Shown: one piece after another, positions 26,533 to 35,325 of the stretch
Layout: each line of letters begins with the position of its first letter
How positions within the stretch are numbered: position 1 is the stretch's first letter
Assembly: GCA_049568075.1 (NCBI GenBank)
Contig: CP144911.1
Strand: one strand, 5' to 3'
DNA: 64,000 nt
Source of the DNA: Gottfriedia sp049568075
Lineage (GTDB): Bacteria > Bacillota > Bacilli > Bacillales > Bacillaceae_G
Notes under the pieces: model-generated
Told to the model about the DNA's origin: nothing
Databases searched by the model: none
Seen by the model: only the letters and a program-made list of their open reading frames with translations
Program-made: the position numbers and the translations under genes

Positions 26533-28230
26533 CTACATAGATTGCGATTGATTCTCTTCAAACAATGTTAATTGCTGGAAATCAGTTTTTGTTTCAGCTG
26601 GTAGTTCAAATTTCCAATTATCTTTAAAGACTTCATGGAGAACTTTTTCTATGCGATCTACTGCTAATATTTCTACATCTTTATATTGATGTAATGTTGC
26701 TTGATCGTTCTCTTTCGGAACAACAATTTTAGTTGCTCCTGCTTTAACAGCTGCCTTTACTTTTTCTGGAACACCGCCAACTGGTTTTACATCACCTTGA
26801 ATGCTCATTTCGCCAGTCAATGCGATTGTATTTAATACTGGAACATTATTAACCGCTGAAAAAATACCAACTACCATGGCAATCCCTGCAGATGGTCCAT
26901 CAATTAATGCGCCACTTGGAAAATTAATGTGAATCGTAAAGTCATCGATTGGTACACCAATTTTTCGTAAGATTGTCGTAACATTTTCTAAAGAGCCTTT
27001 TGCCATACTTTTTCTTCGAATGGATTTAGCTTGATTACCCAAGCTTTCTTCCTCAACAATTCCAGTAATTGTAATTGAACCTTTACCGATTTCTTTTGCT
27101 TTCATTGCAATTACTTCAATCGGTAGTAACGCACCAATATTTGCTCCATAAACAGCTAAACCGTTCACCAATCCTACTGTTGGAGCTTCAGGAATTTTGT
27201 TAACAAGTCTTGGTGATAATCGACTTACAGAAACAACCCATCCAATATCATCTTCTACTAATTCTTTTCGTCCAGAAGTTAAAACCATTCCGCCAGCTAA
27301 CTGGATTAAGTTAATCGCTTCACGACCATTTTTTGCATATGTACCTACCAATTCTAAGGCTTTTTCTGATAGGCTCAATTCAATTTTTTCAGCAGATCGT
27401 TTAGCTACTGCTTGAATTTCATCCTGTTCTAATTCTCTGAAAAATATTTCTAAACAACGTGAACGAATTGCCGGTGGTATATCTTCTGGTGATCTTGTTG
27501 TTGCACCAACTAATCTGAAATCTGCTGGTAAACCGTGTTTAAAAATCTCATGAATATGTGCTGGTATAGAAGGATTCTCTTCTTGGTAATAAGCACTCTC
27601 AAATTTTACTTTACGGTCTTCAAGTACCTTTAGCATTTTATTCATTTGAATTGGATGAAGCTCGCCAATTTCATCAATAAATAAAATCCCTCCATGCGCA
27701 TCGGTTACTGCTCCTTTTTTAGGTTGAGGAACACCTGCTTGCCCCATCGCACCTGCACCTTGATAGATTGGATCGTGAACTGAACCGATTAAAGGATCCG
27801 CAATTCCTCTTTCATCAAATCGAGCAGTTGTAGCGTCTAATTCTATAAATACTGCATCTTGTTTAAAAGGTGTATTCGGGCTCTTTTTCGCTTCTTCTAA
27901 TACCAGTCTAGCCGCTGCCGTTTTTCCGACACCAGGCGGTCCATAAATGATTACATGCTGAGGATTAGCACTGCATAGTGAAGCTTTTAACGCTTTTATT
28001 CCATCCTCTTGGCCAACTATATCATCAAAAGTTGTTGGTCTAACTCTCTCTGCTAACGGAACAGTTAATGAGATTGACTTTAATTTACGTAACTGCTCCA
28101 TTTCTTTTTTAGATTCCCTGTCAATCGAAACTTTAGTTGTTCGTTGACCTTTTAATAAATGAATAAAATACAATGCAACGATTGTACCTAATGCTAATTG
28201 AGCTAATAAGATAATAGTTGTTAAACTCAT
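26533..28230 (-). CDS. lonB: Forespore ATP-dependent protease LonB
   Basis: 565 residues. An N-terminal membrane anchor (~2-25, TTIILLAQLALGTIVALYF) is followed by an AAA+ domain with GPPGVGKTAAARLVL, a Walker B FIDEIGELHP, and a Lon-type protease domain with IDGPSAGIAMV (catalytic Ser) and GGVPEKVKAAV (catalytic Lys). The long N-terminal LON domain of LonA is absent, as expected for Bacillus LonB. In B. subtilis it is made under sigma-F in the forespore, and a matching promoter is visible just upstream. It sits between clpX and lonA. Confidence 0.95.
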   Translation of the reverse strand: MSLTTIILLAQLALGTIVALYFIHLLKGQRTTKVSIDRESKKEMEQLRKLKSISLTVPLAERVRPTTFDDIVGQEDGIKALKASLCSANPQHVIIYGPPGVGKTAAARLVLEEAKKSPNTPFKQDAVFIELDATTARFDERGIADPLIGSVHDPIYQGAGAMGQAGVPQPKKGAVTDAHGGILFIDEIGELHPIQMNKMLKVLEDRKVKFESAYYQEENPSIPAHIHEIFKHGLPADFRLVGATTRSPEDIPPAIRSRCLEIFFRELEQDEIQAVAKRSAEKIELSLSEKALELVGTYAKNGREAINLIQLAGGMVLTSGRKELVEDDIGWVVSVSRLSPRLVNKIPEAPTVGLVNGLAVYGANIGALLPIEVIAMKAKEIGKGSITITGIVEEESLGNQAKSIRRKSMAKGSLENVTTILRKIGVPIDDFTIHINFPSGALIDGPSAGIAMVVGIFSAVNNVPVLNTIALTGEMSIQGDVKPVGGVPEKVKAAVKAGATKIVVPKENDQATLHQYKDVEILAVDRIEKVLHEVFKDNWKFELPAETKTDFQQLTLFEENQSQSM

Positions 28231-28263
28231 TCTTTACCCCTCCACTGAAGTAGAAATTAATTT

Positions 28264-28293
28264 TAGTATCGCCCTCTAAATGGAAGGATAAAC
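28264..28293 (-). promoter_or_regulatory. Sigma-F/sigma-G type promoter of lonB
   Basis: Minus strand -35 GTTTA (28289-28293) matches GYWTA. After exactly 15 bases the -10 GGCGATACTA (28264-28273) matches GGnRAnAmTw at every specified position. The position ~35-60 bases before the lonB ATG fits, and lonB is a known sigma-F gene in B. subtilis. Confidence 0.82.
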
Positions 28294-28382
28294 CAAATTT
28301 TAAAAATTAAAGAAAAGGTTTACCGAGTAAAGTTCCTATGCAATTAAGAAAGATTTTAAAAAAATCACTTAAAAAAGACAAA

Positions 28383-28415
28383 AATAAAAAACCAAATGCA
28401 AATGCATTTGGTTCT
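28383..28415 (-). terminator. Terminator of clpX
   Basis: AACCAAATGC / GCATTTGGTT stem followed by TTTTTATTTTTG on the minus strand. Confidence 0.8.
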
Positions 28416-28419
28416 TTAC

Positions 28420-29691
28420 TTAAGCTAATTTATTTGCTTTTTTCTTTAACTCTAATTCTGTTCCATCTTCTAGTACAAGCTTAGGAGCTGCACCAGTTTT
28501 AACAGTTTCTGCTGAGATAATACATTTTTGAATATCCTCACGTGAAGGTAATTCAAACATAATATCTAACATAATCCCTTCAATGATCGAACGTAGTCCA
28601 CGAGCTCCAGTTTTACGCTCAATTGCTTTTTTAGCAATTTCAGTTAATGCGTTATCCTCAAACTCAAGTTCAACTTGGTCAAGCTCTAGTAATTTTTGAT
28701 ATTGCTTAATTAAAGCATTTTTTGGTTTAGTTAAAATTTCAACTAATGATGCTTCATCAAGTTGCTCTAAATTAGCTAAAACTGGTAAACGACCGATGAA
28801 CTCCGGAATTAAACCAAAGCGTAATAAGTCTTCTGGTAATACGTGGTTTAAGATTTCTTTTGAGCTTAAATCGCTCTTTTCAGAATCACCACTGAAACCA
28901 ATTACCTTTTTACCTAAACGGCGTTTGATAATTTGTTCGATGCCATCAAATGCTCCACCACAAATAAATAAAATATTTGTCGTATCAATTTGAATGAATT
29001 CTTGATGTGGATGCTTACGACCACCTTGAGGGGGTACGCTTGCAACTGTTCCTTCAAGAATTTTTAAAAGTGCTTGCTGAACACCTTCACCTGACACATC
29101 ACGTGTAATTGAAGGGTTTTCAGACTTACGAGCAACTTTATCAATTTCATCGATATAAATAATACCTTTTTCAGCGCGTTCTACATCATAATCAGCTGCT
29201 TGGATTAATTTTAAAAGAATGTTTTCAACATCTTCCCCAACATATCCAGCTTCAGTTAATGAAGTTGCATCTGCAATCGCAAATGGTACATTTAAAATTC
29301 GTGCTAAAGTTTGAGCTAATAATGTTTTACCACTACCAGTTGGCCCAATCATTGCAATATTACTTTTTGATAACTCAACCTCATCAATTTTGCTATTTGA
29401 ATTAATACGTTTGTAGTGATTATATACAGCAACAGATAACGCTTTTTTAGCATTGTCCTGTCCAATAACGTATTCATCAAGAATTTCGCAAATTTCTTTC
29501 GGTTTCGGAACGTCTTTAAATTCTACTTCCTCTTCTTTTGCTAGCTCTTCTTGAACAATTTCAGTACAAAGCTCAATACACTCGTCACAAATATATACAC
29601 CAGGTCCTGCAACTAATTTTCTAACCTGAGACTGTGACTTCCCACAGAACGAACATTTTAGCTGTCCTTTTTCTTCGTTAAATTTGAACAT
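28420..29691 (-). CDS. clpX: ClpXP unfoldase subunit ClpX
   Basis: AAA+ unfoldase feeding substrates to ClpP. N-terminal zinc domain with CSFCGK and CDECIELC (four cysteines), Walker A GPTGSGKTL, Walker B IIYIDEIDKV, and the pore and sensor regions with RDVSGEGVQQALLKILEG. The IGF-type loop that docks ClpP reads IGFSGD here. I place the start at ATG 29691 (MFKFNEEKGQ, 423 residues) because AGAGGGAG lies just upstream. An in-frame ATG at 29724 would add eleven non-conserved residues. It sits between tig and lonB. Confidence 0.96.
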   Translation of the reverse strand: MFKFNEEKGQLKCSFCGKSQSQVRKLVAGPGVYICDECIELCTEIVQEELAKEEEVEFKDVPKPKEICEILDEYVIGQDNAKKALSVAVYNHYKRINSNSKIDEVELSKSNIAMIGPTGSGKTLLAQTLARILNVPFAIADATSLTEAGYVGEDVENILLKLIQAADYDVERAEKGIIYIDEIDKVARKSENPSITRDVSGEGVQQALLKILEGTVASVPPQGGRKHPHQEFIQIDTTNILFICGGAFDGIEQIIKRRLGKKVIGFSGDSEKSDLSSKEILNHVLPEDLLRFGLIPEFIGRLPVLANLEQLDEASLVEILTKPKNALIKQYQKLLELDQVELEFEDNALTEIAKKAIERKTGARGLRSIIEGIMLDIMFELPSREDIQKCIISAETVKTGAAPKLVLEDGTELELKKKANKLA

Positions 29692-29767
29692 ATGTTCACT
29701 CCCTCTAAAAATTTCTAAAAACACTCAATATGTATGTAATCGAAAAAAATATGTATCTTGTAGCTAT

Positions 29768-29795
29768 ATAATAGCATACAAAATAAACAAAGCAA
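29768..29795 (-). promoter_or_regulatory. Candidate sigma-A promoter of clpX
   Basis: TTGCTT (29790-29795), 16-base spacer, TATTAT (29768-29773), ~75 bases before the clpX ATG. Confidence 0.5.
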
Positions 29796-29825
29796 TTAAT
29801 TACTACTCTAAAATTGTTTAAATTT

Positions 29826-29845
29826 TTAGAATATATATATTCTAA
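29826..29845. promoter_or_regulatory. 20-bp perfect palindrome upstream of clpX
   Basis: TTAGAATATATATATTCTAA is self-complementary over 20 bases and lies ~30 bases upstream of the candidate -35. It could be an operator; it does not match the CtsR box. AT-rich palindromes also arise by chance. Confidence 0.35.
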
Positions 29846-29987
29846 TCTAAAGCTAATAATCCTTCTTTTGAAGAATTATTTTTAGTATAGCCACAATTAT
29901 TTTTTAAAATCTGTATAACAGATTCTAACATATGTATATGTATATTTTAAAGGAAACAGTTCACTTTACCAAATATTTCTTTATTTA

Positions 29988-30021
29988 AAAACAAGGCACG
30001 AAAAATCTCGCGCCTTGTTTA
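29988..30021 (-). terminator. Terminator of tig
   Basis: AAACAAGGCGCGAGA / TCGTGCCTTGTTT stem followed by TTTAAAT on the minus strand. Confidence 0.8.
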
Positions 30022-30045
30022 AGTCAATATATGTTTATTTAACGC

Positions 30046-31326
30046 TTATTTTTTTCTGCTATCTACTAATAATTCAACAGCTTTACGGATTTGAATATCA
30101 TCACGTACAGCGTCAGTTCCACCTAGCATAGTTACTAATTGCTCAGAAGGAACATTGTACATTTCAGATAAACGAGCTAATTCTTCGTTCATTTCTTCTT
30201 CAGTTGCATCGATTTTTTCAGCTTCGATGATCGCATCGATTGTTAAGTCGATTCTTACACGAGCTTCAGCATCTTGACGCATTTGAGCACGAAGATCTTC
30301 TTCTTTAGTACCAGTGAATTGGTAATAAAGCTCTAAGTTTAATCCTTGTTGTGCAATACGTTGTTCAAAGTCTTTAACCATACGGTCAACTTGGCTTTCG
30401 AACATTACGTCTGGGATTTCGATTTCAGCATTTTCAGCTGCTTTTTGAACTAAAGCATCACGTAAACTACCTTCAGCTTGAGATTTTTTTGATTCAACTA
30501 AATCATTTTTAATTTTAGCTTTAAGATCTTCTAAAGTTTCTACTTCGTCATTTACGTCTTTAGCAAACTCGTCGTTTAACTCAGGAAGTTCTTTCGCTTT
30601 GATTTCATGAACAGTTACTTTGAAAGTAGCAGATTTTCCTGCTAATTCAGCACTGTGGTATTCTTCTGGGAATGTTACATTAACATCAGTTTCCACACCA
30701 GATTTAGCGCCAATTAACGCTTCTTCAAATCCAGGAATGAAAGAACCTGAACCGATTTCTAGTGGATAGTTTTCACCTTTTCCACCTTCGAAAGCTACGC
30801 CATCAACGAAACCTTCGAAATCAATTACAGCTGTATTACCGTTTTCAACAGTACCATCTTCTTTAACTACTAACTCAGCTTGACGCTCTTGTAATGTAGT
30901 TAATTCAGCTTGTACGTCTTCGTCAGTTACAGTAGCATCCATTTCTTCAACTTCTAAGCCTTTGTATTCGCCTAATTTTACTTCAGGTTTTACAGTAACT
31001 TTTGCTTTGAAGATTAAAGTTTTACCTTTTTCCATTTGCTCAACGTCAACTTCTGGACGATCAACTGGCTCAATACCAACCTCTACAACAGCTTTGCTGT
31101 AAGCTTCTGGTAAAATTACATCTAAAGCATCATTGTAAAGTGCTTCAATACCAAATTTTTGTTCGAAAATTGGGCGAGGTAATTTTCCTTTACGGAATCC
31201 CGGTACATTGATAGTTTTAACAACTTTTTTGAAAGCTGCATCTAAACCTTTATCTACTTCAGAAGCTTCAACTTCTACAGTTAATAGACCAACGTTAGCT
31301 TCTAATTTTTCCCATTTAGCAGTCAT
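30046..31326 (-). CDS. tig: Trigger factor
   Basis: Ribosome-associated chaperone and prolyl isomerase. The ribosome-docking signature GFRKGKLPR is at ~43-51, the FKBP-type PPIase domain at ~150-245 (AVIDFEGFVDGVAFEGG, GSGSFIPGFEEALIG), and the long helical substrate-binding C-domain follows. At 426 residues it matches Bacillus trigger factor. ATG follows TTGGAGGGAAC. It is a monocistronic unit with its own promoter and terminator, adjacent to clpX as usual. Confidence 0.97.
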   Translation of the reverse strand: MTAKWEKLEANVGLLTVEVEASEVDKGLDAAFKKVVKTINVPGFRKGKLPRPIFEQKFGIEALYNDALDVILPEAYSKAVVEVGIEPVDRPEVDVEQMEKGKTLIFKAKVTVKPEVKLGEYKGLEVEEMDATVTDEDVQAELTTLQERQAELVVKEDGTVENGNTAVIDFEGFVDGVAFEGGKGENYPLEIGSGSFIPGFEEALIGAKSGVETDVNVTFPEEYHSAELAGKSATFKVTVHEIKAKELPELNDEFAKDVNDEVETLEDLKAKIKNDLVESKKSQAEGSLRDALVQKAAENAEIEIPDVMFESQVDRMVKDFEQRIAQQGLNLELYYQFTGTKEEDLRAQMRQDAEARVRIDLTIDAIIEAEKIDATEEEMNEELARLSEMYNVPSEQLVTMLGGTDAVRDDIQIRKAVELLVDSRKK

Positions 31327-31453
31327 TGTTAGTTCCCTCCAAAATTATCTAAAAAAATATATGTGTTTACGTATTTTCGTACTATACATGCCTGTCCATT
31401 TTTAATAAAGAAAATGCATGTATAATTAAGTAAATAGTCGTTACAACCATTCT

Positions 31454-31481
31454 ATTATAACACATTCCTTTTTTGTTTCAA
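31454..31481 (-). promoter_or_regulatory. Candidate sigma-A promoter of tig
   Basis: TTGAAA (31476-31481), 16-base spacer, TATAAT (31454-31459), giving a ~125-base leader before tig. Confidence 0.65.
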
Positions 31482-31563
31482 TATTTCCTATTTTTATAAG
31501 GAGAAAATATTAGGGTTTTTTAATTTTGAATTTTAAATCAGTTTAGTTCCTTTAAAAAATAAA

Positions 31564-31674
31564 CGATGACTTTCATTCCTTATTGCTCGCTTTCCGTAAG
31601 GCGTTACCTAAGTCCATCTTCGAATTCGCTCAAAAATAAAAATCGGTTTTATCTCCGCTTCCATCACTTTAAAA
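31564..31674. repeat. Decayed copy of a Bacillaceae intergenic repeat
   Basis: TCATTCC....GCTCGCTTTCCGTAAGGCG at the left and CCGCTTCCATCACTTT at the right resemble the ends and core of the ~125-bp repeat at 44927-45051; the middle is diverged. Confidence 0.45.
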
Positions 31675-31687
31675 TACCTTTTTTTAC

Positions 31688-31730
31688 ATAAAAAAACATA
31701 GAAGCCCAAATGGAACATCTATGTTTTTTC
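31688..31730. terminator. Terminator downstream of ysoA
   Basis: AAAAAACATAGA / TCTATGTTTTTT stem with T-runs on both strands, in the gap between ysoA and the tig promoter. Confidence 0.65.
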
Positions 31731-31784
31731 CAACTATTTATTTTAAATTAAAATTAGTGTAAAGAAAAGTTCTACAAACTTGAT

Positions 31785-31917
31785 TGTCAGACTGATTGCA
31801 AGCGCTTGTCTTTCGAGGCGCGAAGCCTGGTGAGGAGCGGAGTTACCCTTAAGCGGTAATGAGCACCGCAGATAGGCGAAGCAACGAAGAAAGCGAGCGT
31901 TTGTCAACAGTCTGACA
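31785..31917. repeat. 133-bp GC-rich palindromic repeat element
   Basis: Bounded by a perfect 10-bp inverted repeat TGTCAGACTG / CAGTCTGACA with further imperfect pairing inward (AAGCGCTTGTCTTTCG against CGAAGAAAGCGAGCG). Base composition is far richer in G+C than the flanks. It ends two bases before the ysoA stop codon. It looks like a MITE-like or REP-like element. Confidence 0.65.
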
Positions 31918-31919
31918 TG

Positions 31920-32903
31920 TCATTTTAAATTAAAATATCCTTCATCTTCAAACCGTTTTACTAAAGCAATTGCACTTTTTACTGGAAAATATTCTACATT
32001 AAATAAGTCTTTTAGTTCCTCTTCATCTACACTACGATCAAAAAATTGTTGGACTATGCAATAAAAACAGGCTGCCCATGTATTTATATCCGCTGGCATT
32101 GGGATAAACGGGAAGTAAATTGTTATAAAGTGTTGGAAGTGTGTTTTTGCGATTTCGAAAGCAGAAGGGTCTTCACTTTCTAATACGTCACTTAATTTTT
32201 TTAATATAGCATCTACAAAGATTTTATGTTCATCGACTGAAACCGATGTATTCCAAATCATCCTTTGGTTTACTTTGTTAAGTTCAAAATCTTTATCGAT
32301 TGATTGTTCTTGTAAAATAAACAAAATAAAACTTTGAATTAATGGATTTGCTTTGGTGCTTTTTAATATTTCGCTAATTTGATCGATAACAAGATTACAA
32401 TCTAAACTTCTTAATTCATTAATTAATTCAAGTTGCTTATCAATCGGCTCAGAATTTTCAACGATTTTATGTAAATTAAGAACTTCACCCTTAATGCCTT
32501 CACGATCTGAAATTACTTTCTTTGATAATGAGAGCATCGCTTGAAACTTATCCATCTGATTTTCATCAATCCGTTTTTGAGTGAGTAATTTTTTTATATT
32601 TTTTTGTAATTCTTCATATTCTTTTAATTGAAATAAAATGCTTATGTACACTTCAATTGCTTCATCACTCTCAAAAGGCCCGAAAACTAAATCCTCACAT
32701 CTTTCCTTAGCTTCTTTAGCCTGATTTCCTTCTAAAAGACACGCGACTGCAGCAAGTTCTGTTTGTGAATTATGCTCATTCATTTCTTTTAATTGATTAC
32801 ATAACATTAAAGCTTTACTAAAATTTTTTTCTTCTAATGCTTTTTTGCCTAAATTTATTATCCGATCCTTCAGTTTAGGAAAAAAGACAATATTGTCTTC
32901 CAT
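31920..32903 (-). CDS. ysoA: TPR-repeat protein YsoA
   Basis: 327 residues of mostly helical, TPR-like repeats (KALEEKNFSKALMLCNQLKEM, AKERCEDLVFG), with a conserved C-terminal segment FFDRSVDEEELKDLFNVEYFPVKSA. It is the counterpart of B. subtilis YsoA, which also lies just upstream of tig; its role is unknown. I chose ATG 32903 (MEDNIVFFPK), preceded by GGGGAG at seven bases, over an in-frame ATG six codons earlier that would itself overlap that ribosome site. The stop codon abuts the GC-rich repeat element. Confidence 0.82.
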   Translation of the reverse strand: MEDNIVFFPKLKDRIINLGKKALEEKNFSKALMLCNQLKEMNEHNSQTELAAVACLLEGNQAKEAKERCEDLVFGPFESDEAIEVYISILFQLKEYEELQKNIKKLLTQKRIDENQMDKFQAMLSLSKKVISDREGIKGEVLNLHKIVENSEPIDKQLELINELRSLDCNLVIDQISEILKSTKANPLIQSFILFILQEQSIDKDFELNKVNQRMIWNTSVSVDEHKIFVDAILKKLSDVLESEDPSAFEIAKTHFQHFITIYFPFIPMPADINTWAACFYCIVQQFFDRSVDEEELKDLFNVEYFPVKSAIALVKRFEDEGYFNLK

Positions 32904-33019
32904 GTTACTCTCCCCTAACATTTGTTATTTCCTGCACAAACTAGTTATGAAAAAGTGTATCATGAATTAAAATTATTTAAAATATTAAAGATACGTGTAT
33001 GAATGAATCTGTTTTAGCT

Positions 33020-33577
33020 TTAGTACCCTAACGGTTTATTGCCAAATCTTTTCCATAGCTTTGGGAACTTAGCTTTTAGTTCGTCTTTTGATTTCCAATC
33101 GATTGTTAATTGTTGTTCAGGATAATCATAGCCTTTACTCTCTATTAATGAATTGAACTCATTCCACAATTGATCATCCCAATCATCATCGCCTTTACGC
33201 TTGATTGTATACGCTTGTAAAGCTAGATCTAACATATCTTCCAATTCGGGCGTAAGTCCTTCTTCTTCATAAATTGGAAAGATGTATTCAGCTAAATAAT
33301 CTGGGTCATTTAACGTTTTCTTGTAAACTTGTTCTCCTTGTCCAATTAACCAAGCTCTAAAATGTACAAATGAATCCTCAGAACAGCCATCCATTATGAT
33401 CCATGCAGCTCCTAAAAGATTTGTAGTATACGCTTTGGAAAAATAAGTTTCAAAATGAATTTCAAAACTAGCTATCTCTTCCTCTGATTGTTTAGCTAAA
33501 TGATTTATTACCCATTCATACGGTTCTTCAACAATATGCATTTTGGATATTAAGCTCCAAAATTCATTTTCATTCAT
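33020..33577 (-). CDS. DUF4240-family protein
   Basis: 185 residues starting MNENEFWSLISKMH, with ASFEIHFETYFSKAYTTNLLGAAWIIMDGCSEDSFVHFRAWLIGQG in the middle; this layout is that of DUF4240 proteins, whose function is unknown. No signal peptide or TM helix. GGAGTG lies upstream of the ATG. It stands alone between ysoA and the tRNA genes, where B. subtilis has the ilv-leu operon, so it may be accessory. Confidence 0.75.
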   Translation of the reverse strand: MNENEFWSLISKMHIVEEPYEWVINHLAKQSEEEIASFEIHFETYFSKAYTTNLLGAAWIIMDGCSEDSFVHFRAWLIGQGEQVYKKTLNDPDYLAEYIFPIYEEEGLTPELEDMLDLALQAYTIKRKGDDDWDDQLWNEFNSLIESKGYDYPEQQLTIDWKSKDELKAKFPKLWKRFGNKPLGY

Positions 33578-33742
33578 TTATATCACTCCACTCTTTTATT
33601 TATACTAGAATAACATAACTAGTATAAATTTAATGATGACCTAAGACTTCTATTAATTAATAAGAACCCATCCTAATTTATATAGTAAACGTAAATCATC
33701 ATATTATTTCTAAAGTTCCTTCATTAAAAATAATTAAAATAC

Positions 33743-33787
33743 AAAAAAAGACACTTATTTTACATTTCGTAAAACAAGTGTCTTTTG
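33743..33787 (-). terminator. Terminator of the tRNA operon
   Basis: AAAAGACACTTGTTTTAC / GTAAAATAAGTGTCTTTT stem with TTTTTTTG on the minus strand directly after tRNA-Arg. Confidence 0.85.
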
Positions 33788-33789
33788 GA

Positions 33790-33863
<74 letters not shown>

Positions 33864-33869
33864 ATATGG

Positions 33870-33940
33870 AGCGGGTGATGGGAATCGAACCCACGACCGA
33901 AGCTTGGAAGGCTTCTATTTTACCATTAAACTACACCCGC
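33870..33940 (-). tRNA. tRNA-Gly (anticodon TCC)
   Basis: A 71-base cloverleaf starts GCGGGTG and ends CACCCGCT. Anticodon loop CTTCCAA gives TCC for GGA codons. T-loop GGTTCGATTCC. It lies just upstream of tRNA-Arg in the same transcript. Confidence 0.95.
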
Positions 33941-33994
33941 ATATTTGTTATTTCTTTTTCGTTTCTTTGCGACATCACCCTGTCGACATAATTT

Positions 33995-34023
33995 AGTATA
34001 GTCGTTATGGAAATTAAAGTCAA
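33995..34023 (-). promoter_or_regulatory. Strong sigma-A promoter of the tRNA operon
   Basis: TTGACT (34018-34023), 17-base spacer, TATACT (33995-34000), placed ~55 bases before tRNA-Gly. Confidence 0.85.
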
Positions 34024-34137
34024 CACTTTTTCAAAACTTTTTTTCCAAAATAAAGGAAAAAATTTTAAAGTTGTATAATTACCTTAGTTTATTAAGGTTT
34101 TCCGGCTTTTAGTACTCCGAATTTTTTTGTTTTAGAT

Positions 34138-34166
34138 AAGGTTAGTAGCGTATGAGCTACTAACCC
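34138..34166 (-). terminator. Terminator hairpin after ysnB
   Basis: GGTTAGTAGC / GCTACTAACC perfect stem with a 6-base loop, followed by TTATCT; the T-run is weak. Confidence 0.65.
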
Positions 34167-34177
34167 CCATTAATTCA

Positions 34178-34681
34178 TTATAATTTAAATGAAGTAGTAT
34201 TAAGCACTGTTCCATCTGTATTATAAAAAGTAACATTAGCTTTCTTATCAACTGTTTCAAGAATAGCATATGTCTTTTCTTTTCGCATTCTCGGTAATAA
34301 AATGCTGCCAGGGTTAATAAATAGCACATCATCAATTACTTCGGCTCCTAATACATGTGAGTGACCGAAGCAAGCAATTGTTGCTCCAACTTCTTTACAA
34401 CGATAATACAGCTTTTGTAATGACTGTTTTATTCCATGTAAATGACCATGTGTTGCATAGATTGTATATTCATTCCCACGGTGAATAAATTCTTCAGGGA
34501 ATTCTCCTCTGAAATCACAATTCCCTCTTACAACATTATAATCCTTTAGTTCCTTAGCATTTACTTCTAATTCCGAATCTCCACAGTGTATCATTAAATC
34601 TACACTGTCACGATATCGTTCGCCAATTTCTTGCAATGGTTTTGTCAATCCATGGCTATCACTTACAATTAGTACTTTCAT
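34178..34681 (-). CDS. ysnB: YfcE/MJ0936-type metallophosphoesterase YsnB
   Basis: 167-residue calcineurin-like phosphoesterase. Metal-binding motifs are visible in order: VSDSHG (D8, H10 type), HCGDSE, GNCD, THGHLHG and FGHSHV. B. subtilis YsnB is the matching protein; its substrate is not established. It overlaps ysnA by one base (TAATG), so the two are coupled, and it ends at a hairpin. Confidence 0.9.
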   Translation of the reverse strand: MKVLIVSDSHGLTKPLQEIGERYRDSVDLMIHCGDSELEVNAKELKDYNVVRGNCDFRGEFPEEFIHRGNEYTIYATHGHLHGIKQSLQKLYYRCKEVGATIACFGHSHVLGAEVIDDVLFINPGSILLPRMRKEKTYAILETVDKKANVTFYNTDGTVLNTTSFKL

Positions 34682-35301
34682 TAATTTGATCCTCTAAATA
34701 AAAAATCTTTATCTTCTTTATTTATAACATTCATTAATGATTTAATTGCATTTGCGCGATGACTTAAACCACCTTTTTCATTTGTTGTTAATTCAGCCAT
34801 CGTTTTATCTAATTCTGGCAAAAAGAATATTGGATCGTAGCCAAAACCATTTGTTCCTCTTTTTTTATTGGCAATATATCCTTCAACTGTACCATAAACA
34901 GTGATTGTTTCTTTACCTTGAACCGCTAAAGCTAAAGCACAATAAAATCGCGCAGTTCTTTTCCCAGGAAAAACACCTTCTAGTTCACTTAATACTTTTT
35001 GTAAATTATCTTCGTCACTTTTATGTAATCCAGCATACCTGGCAGAATAAACGCCTGGTCTACCTTCAAGTGCATCCACTATTAAACCCGAGTCATCTGC
35101 AATGACTGGTGTATTTAACTCACTCGCTAAATACTCAGCTTTTAAAACCGCATTTTCTTCAAATGTAGTTCCTGTTTCTTCAATTTCTTGAATTTCAGGA
35201 AAGTCTTTTAAAGACTTAACTTGAAATCCCATCGGGTTAAAAAGTGCTTCAAAATCCTTCACTTTGCCTTTATTATTTGTCGCAATAATGATTGTTTCCA
35301 T
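34681..35301 (-). CDS. ysnA: Non-canonical purine NTP pyrophosphatase (ITP/XTP)
   Basis: RdgB/HAM1-family house-cleaning enzyme hydrolysing dITP, ITP and XTP to monophosphates. The N-terminal IIIATNNKGKVKDFE binds the triphosphate, and VIADDSGLIVDAL contains the metal-binding aspartates. GTNGFGYDPIFF and LSHRANAIKSL are the other signatures. At 206 residues it is standard. It lies 24 bases after rph and overlaps ysnB by one base. Confidence 0.94.
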   Translation of the reverse strand: METIIIATNNKGKVKDFEALFNPMGFQVKSLKDFPEIQEIEETGTTFEENAVLKAEYLASELNTPVIADDSGLIVDALEGRPGVYSARYAGLHKSDEDNLQKVLSELEGVFPGKRTARFYCALALAVQGKETITVYGTVEGYIANKKRGTNGFGYDPIFFLPELDKTMAELTTNEKGGLSHRANAIKSLMNVINKEDKDFLFRGSN

Positions 35302-35325
35302 CCCTAAAGCCTCTCCTCGAAATGA

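Larger units (their letters stand above)
29725..30045. other. clpX upstream region
   Basis: The gap between tig and clpX holds the tig terminator, a 20-bp perfect palindrome and a candidate promoter, all listed separately. Nothing else was seen. Confidence 0.6.

Noticed and set aside
31797..31812. TTGCAAGCGCTTGTC resembling a CcpA cre site
   Set aside because: It mismatches the last two consensus positions and lies in the arm of the palindromic repeat, far from any promoter.
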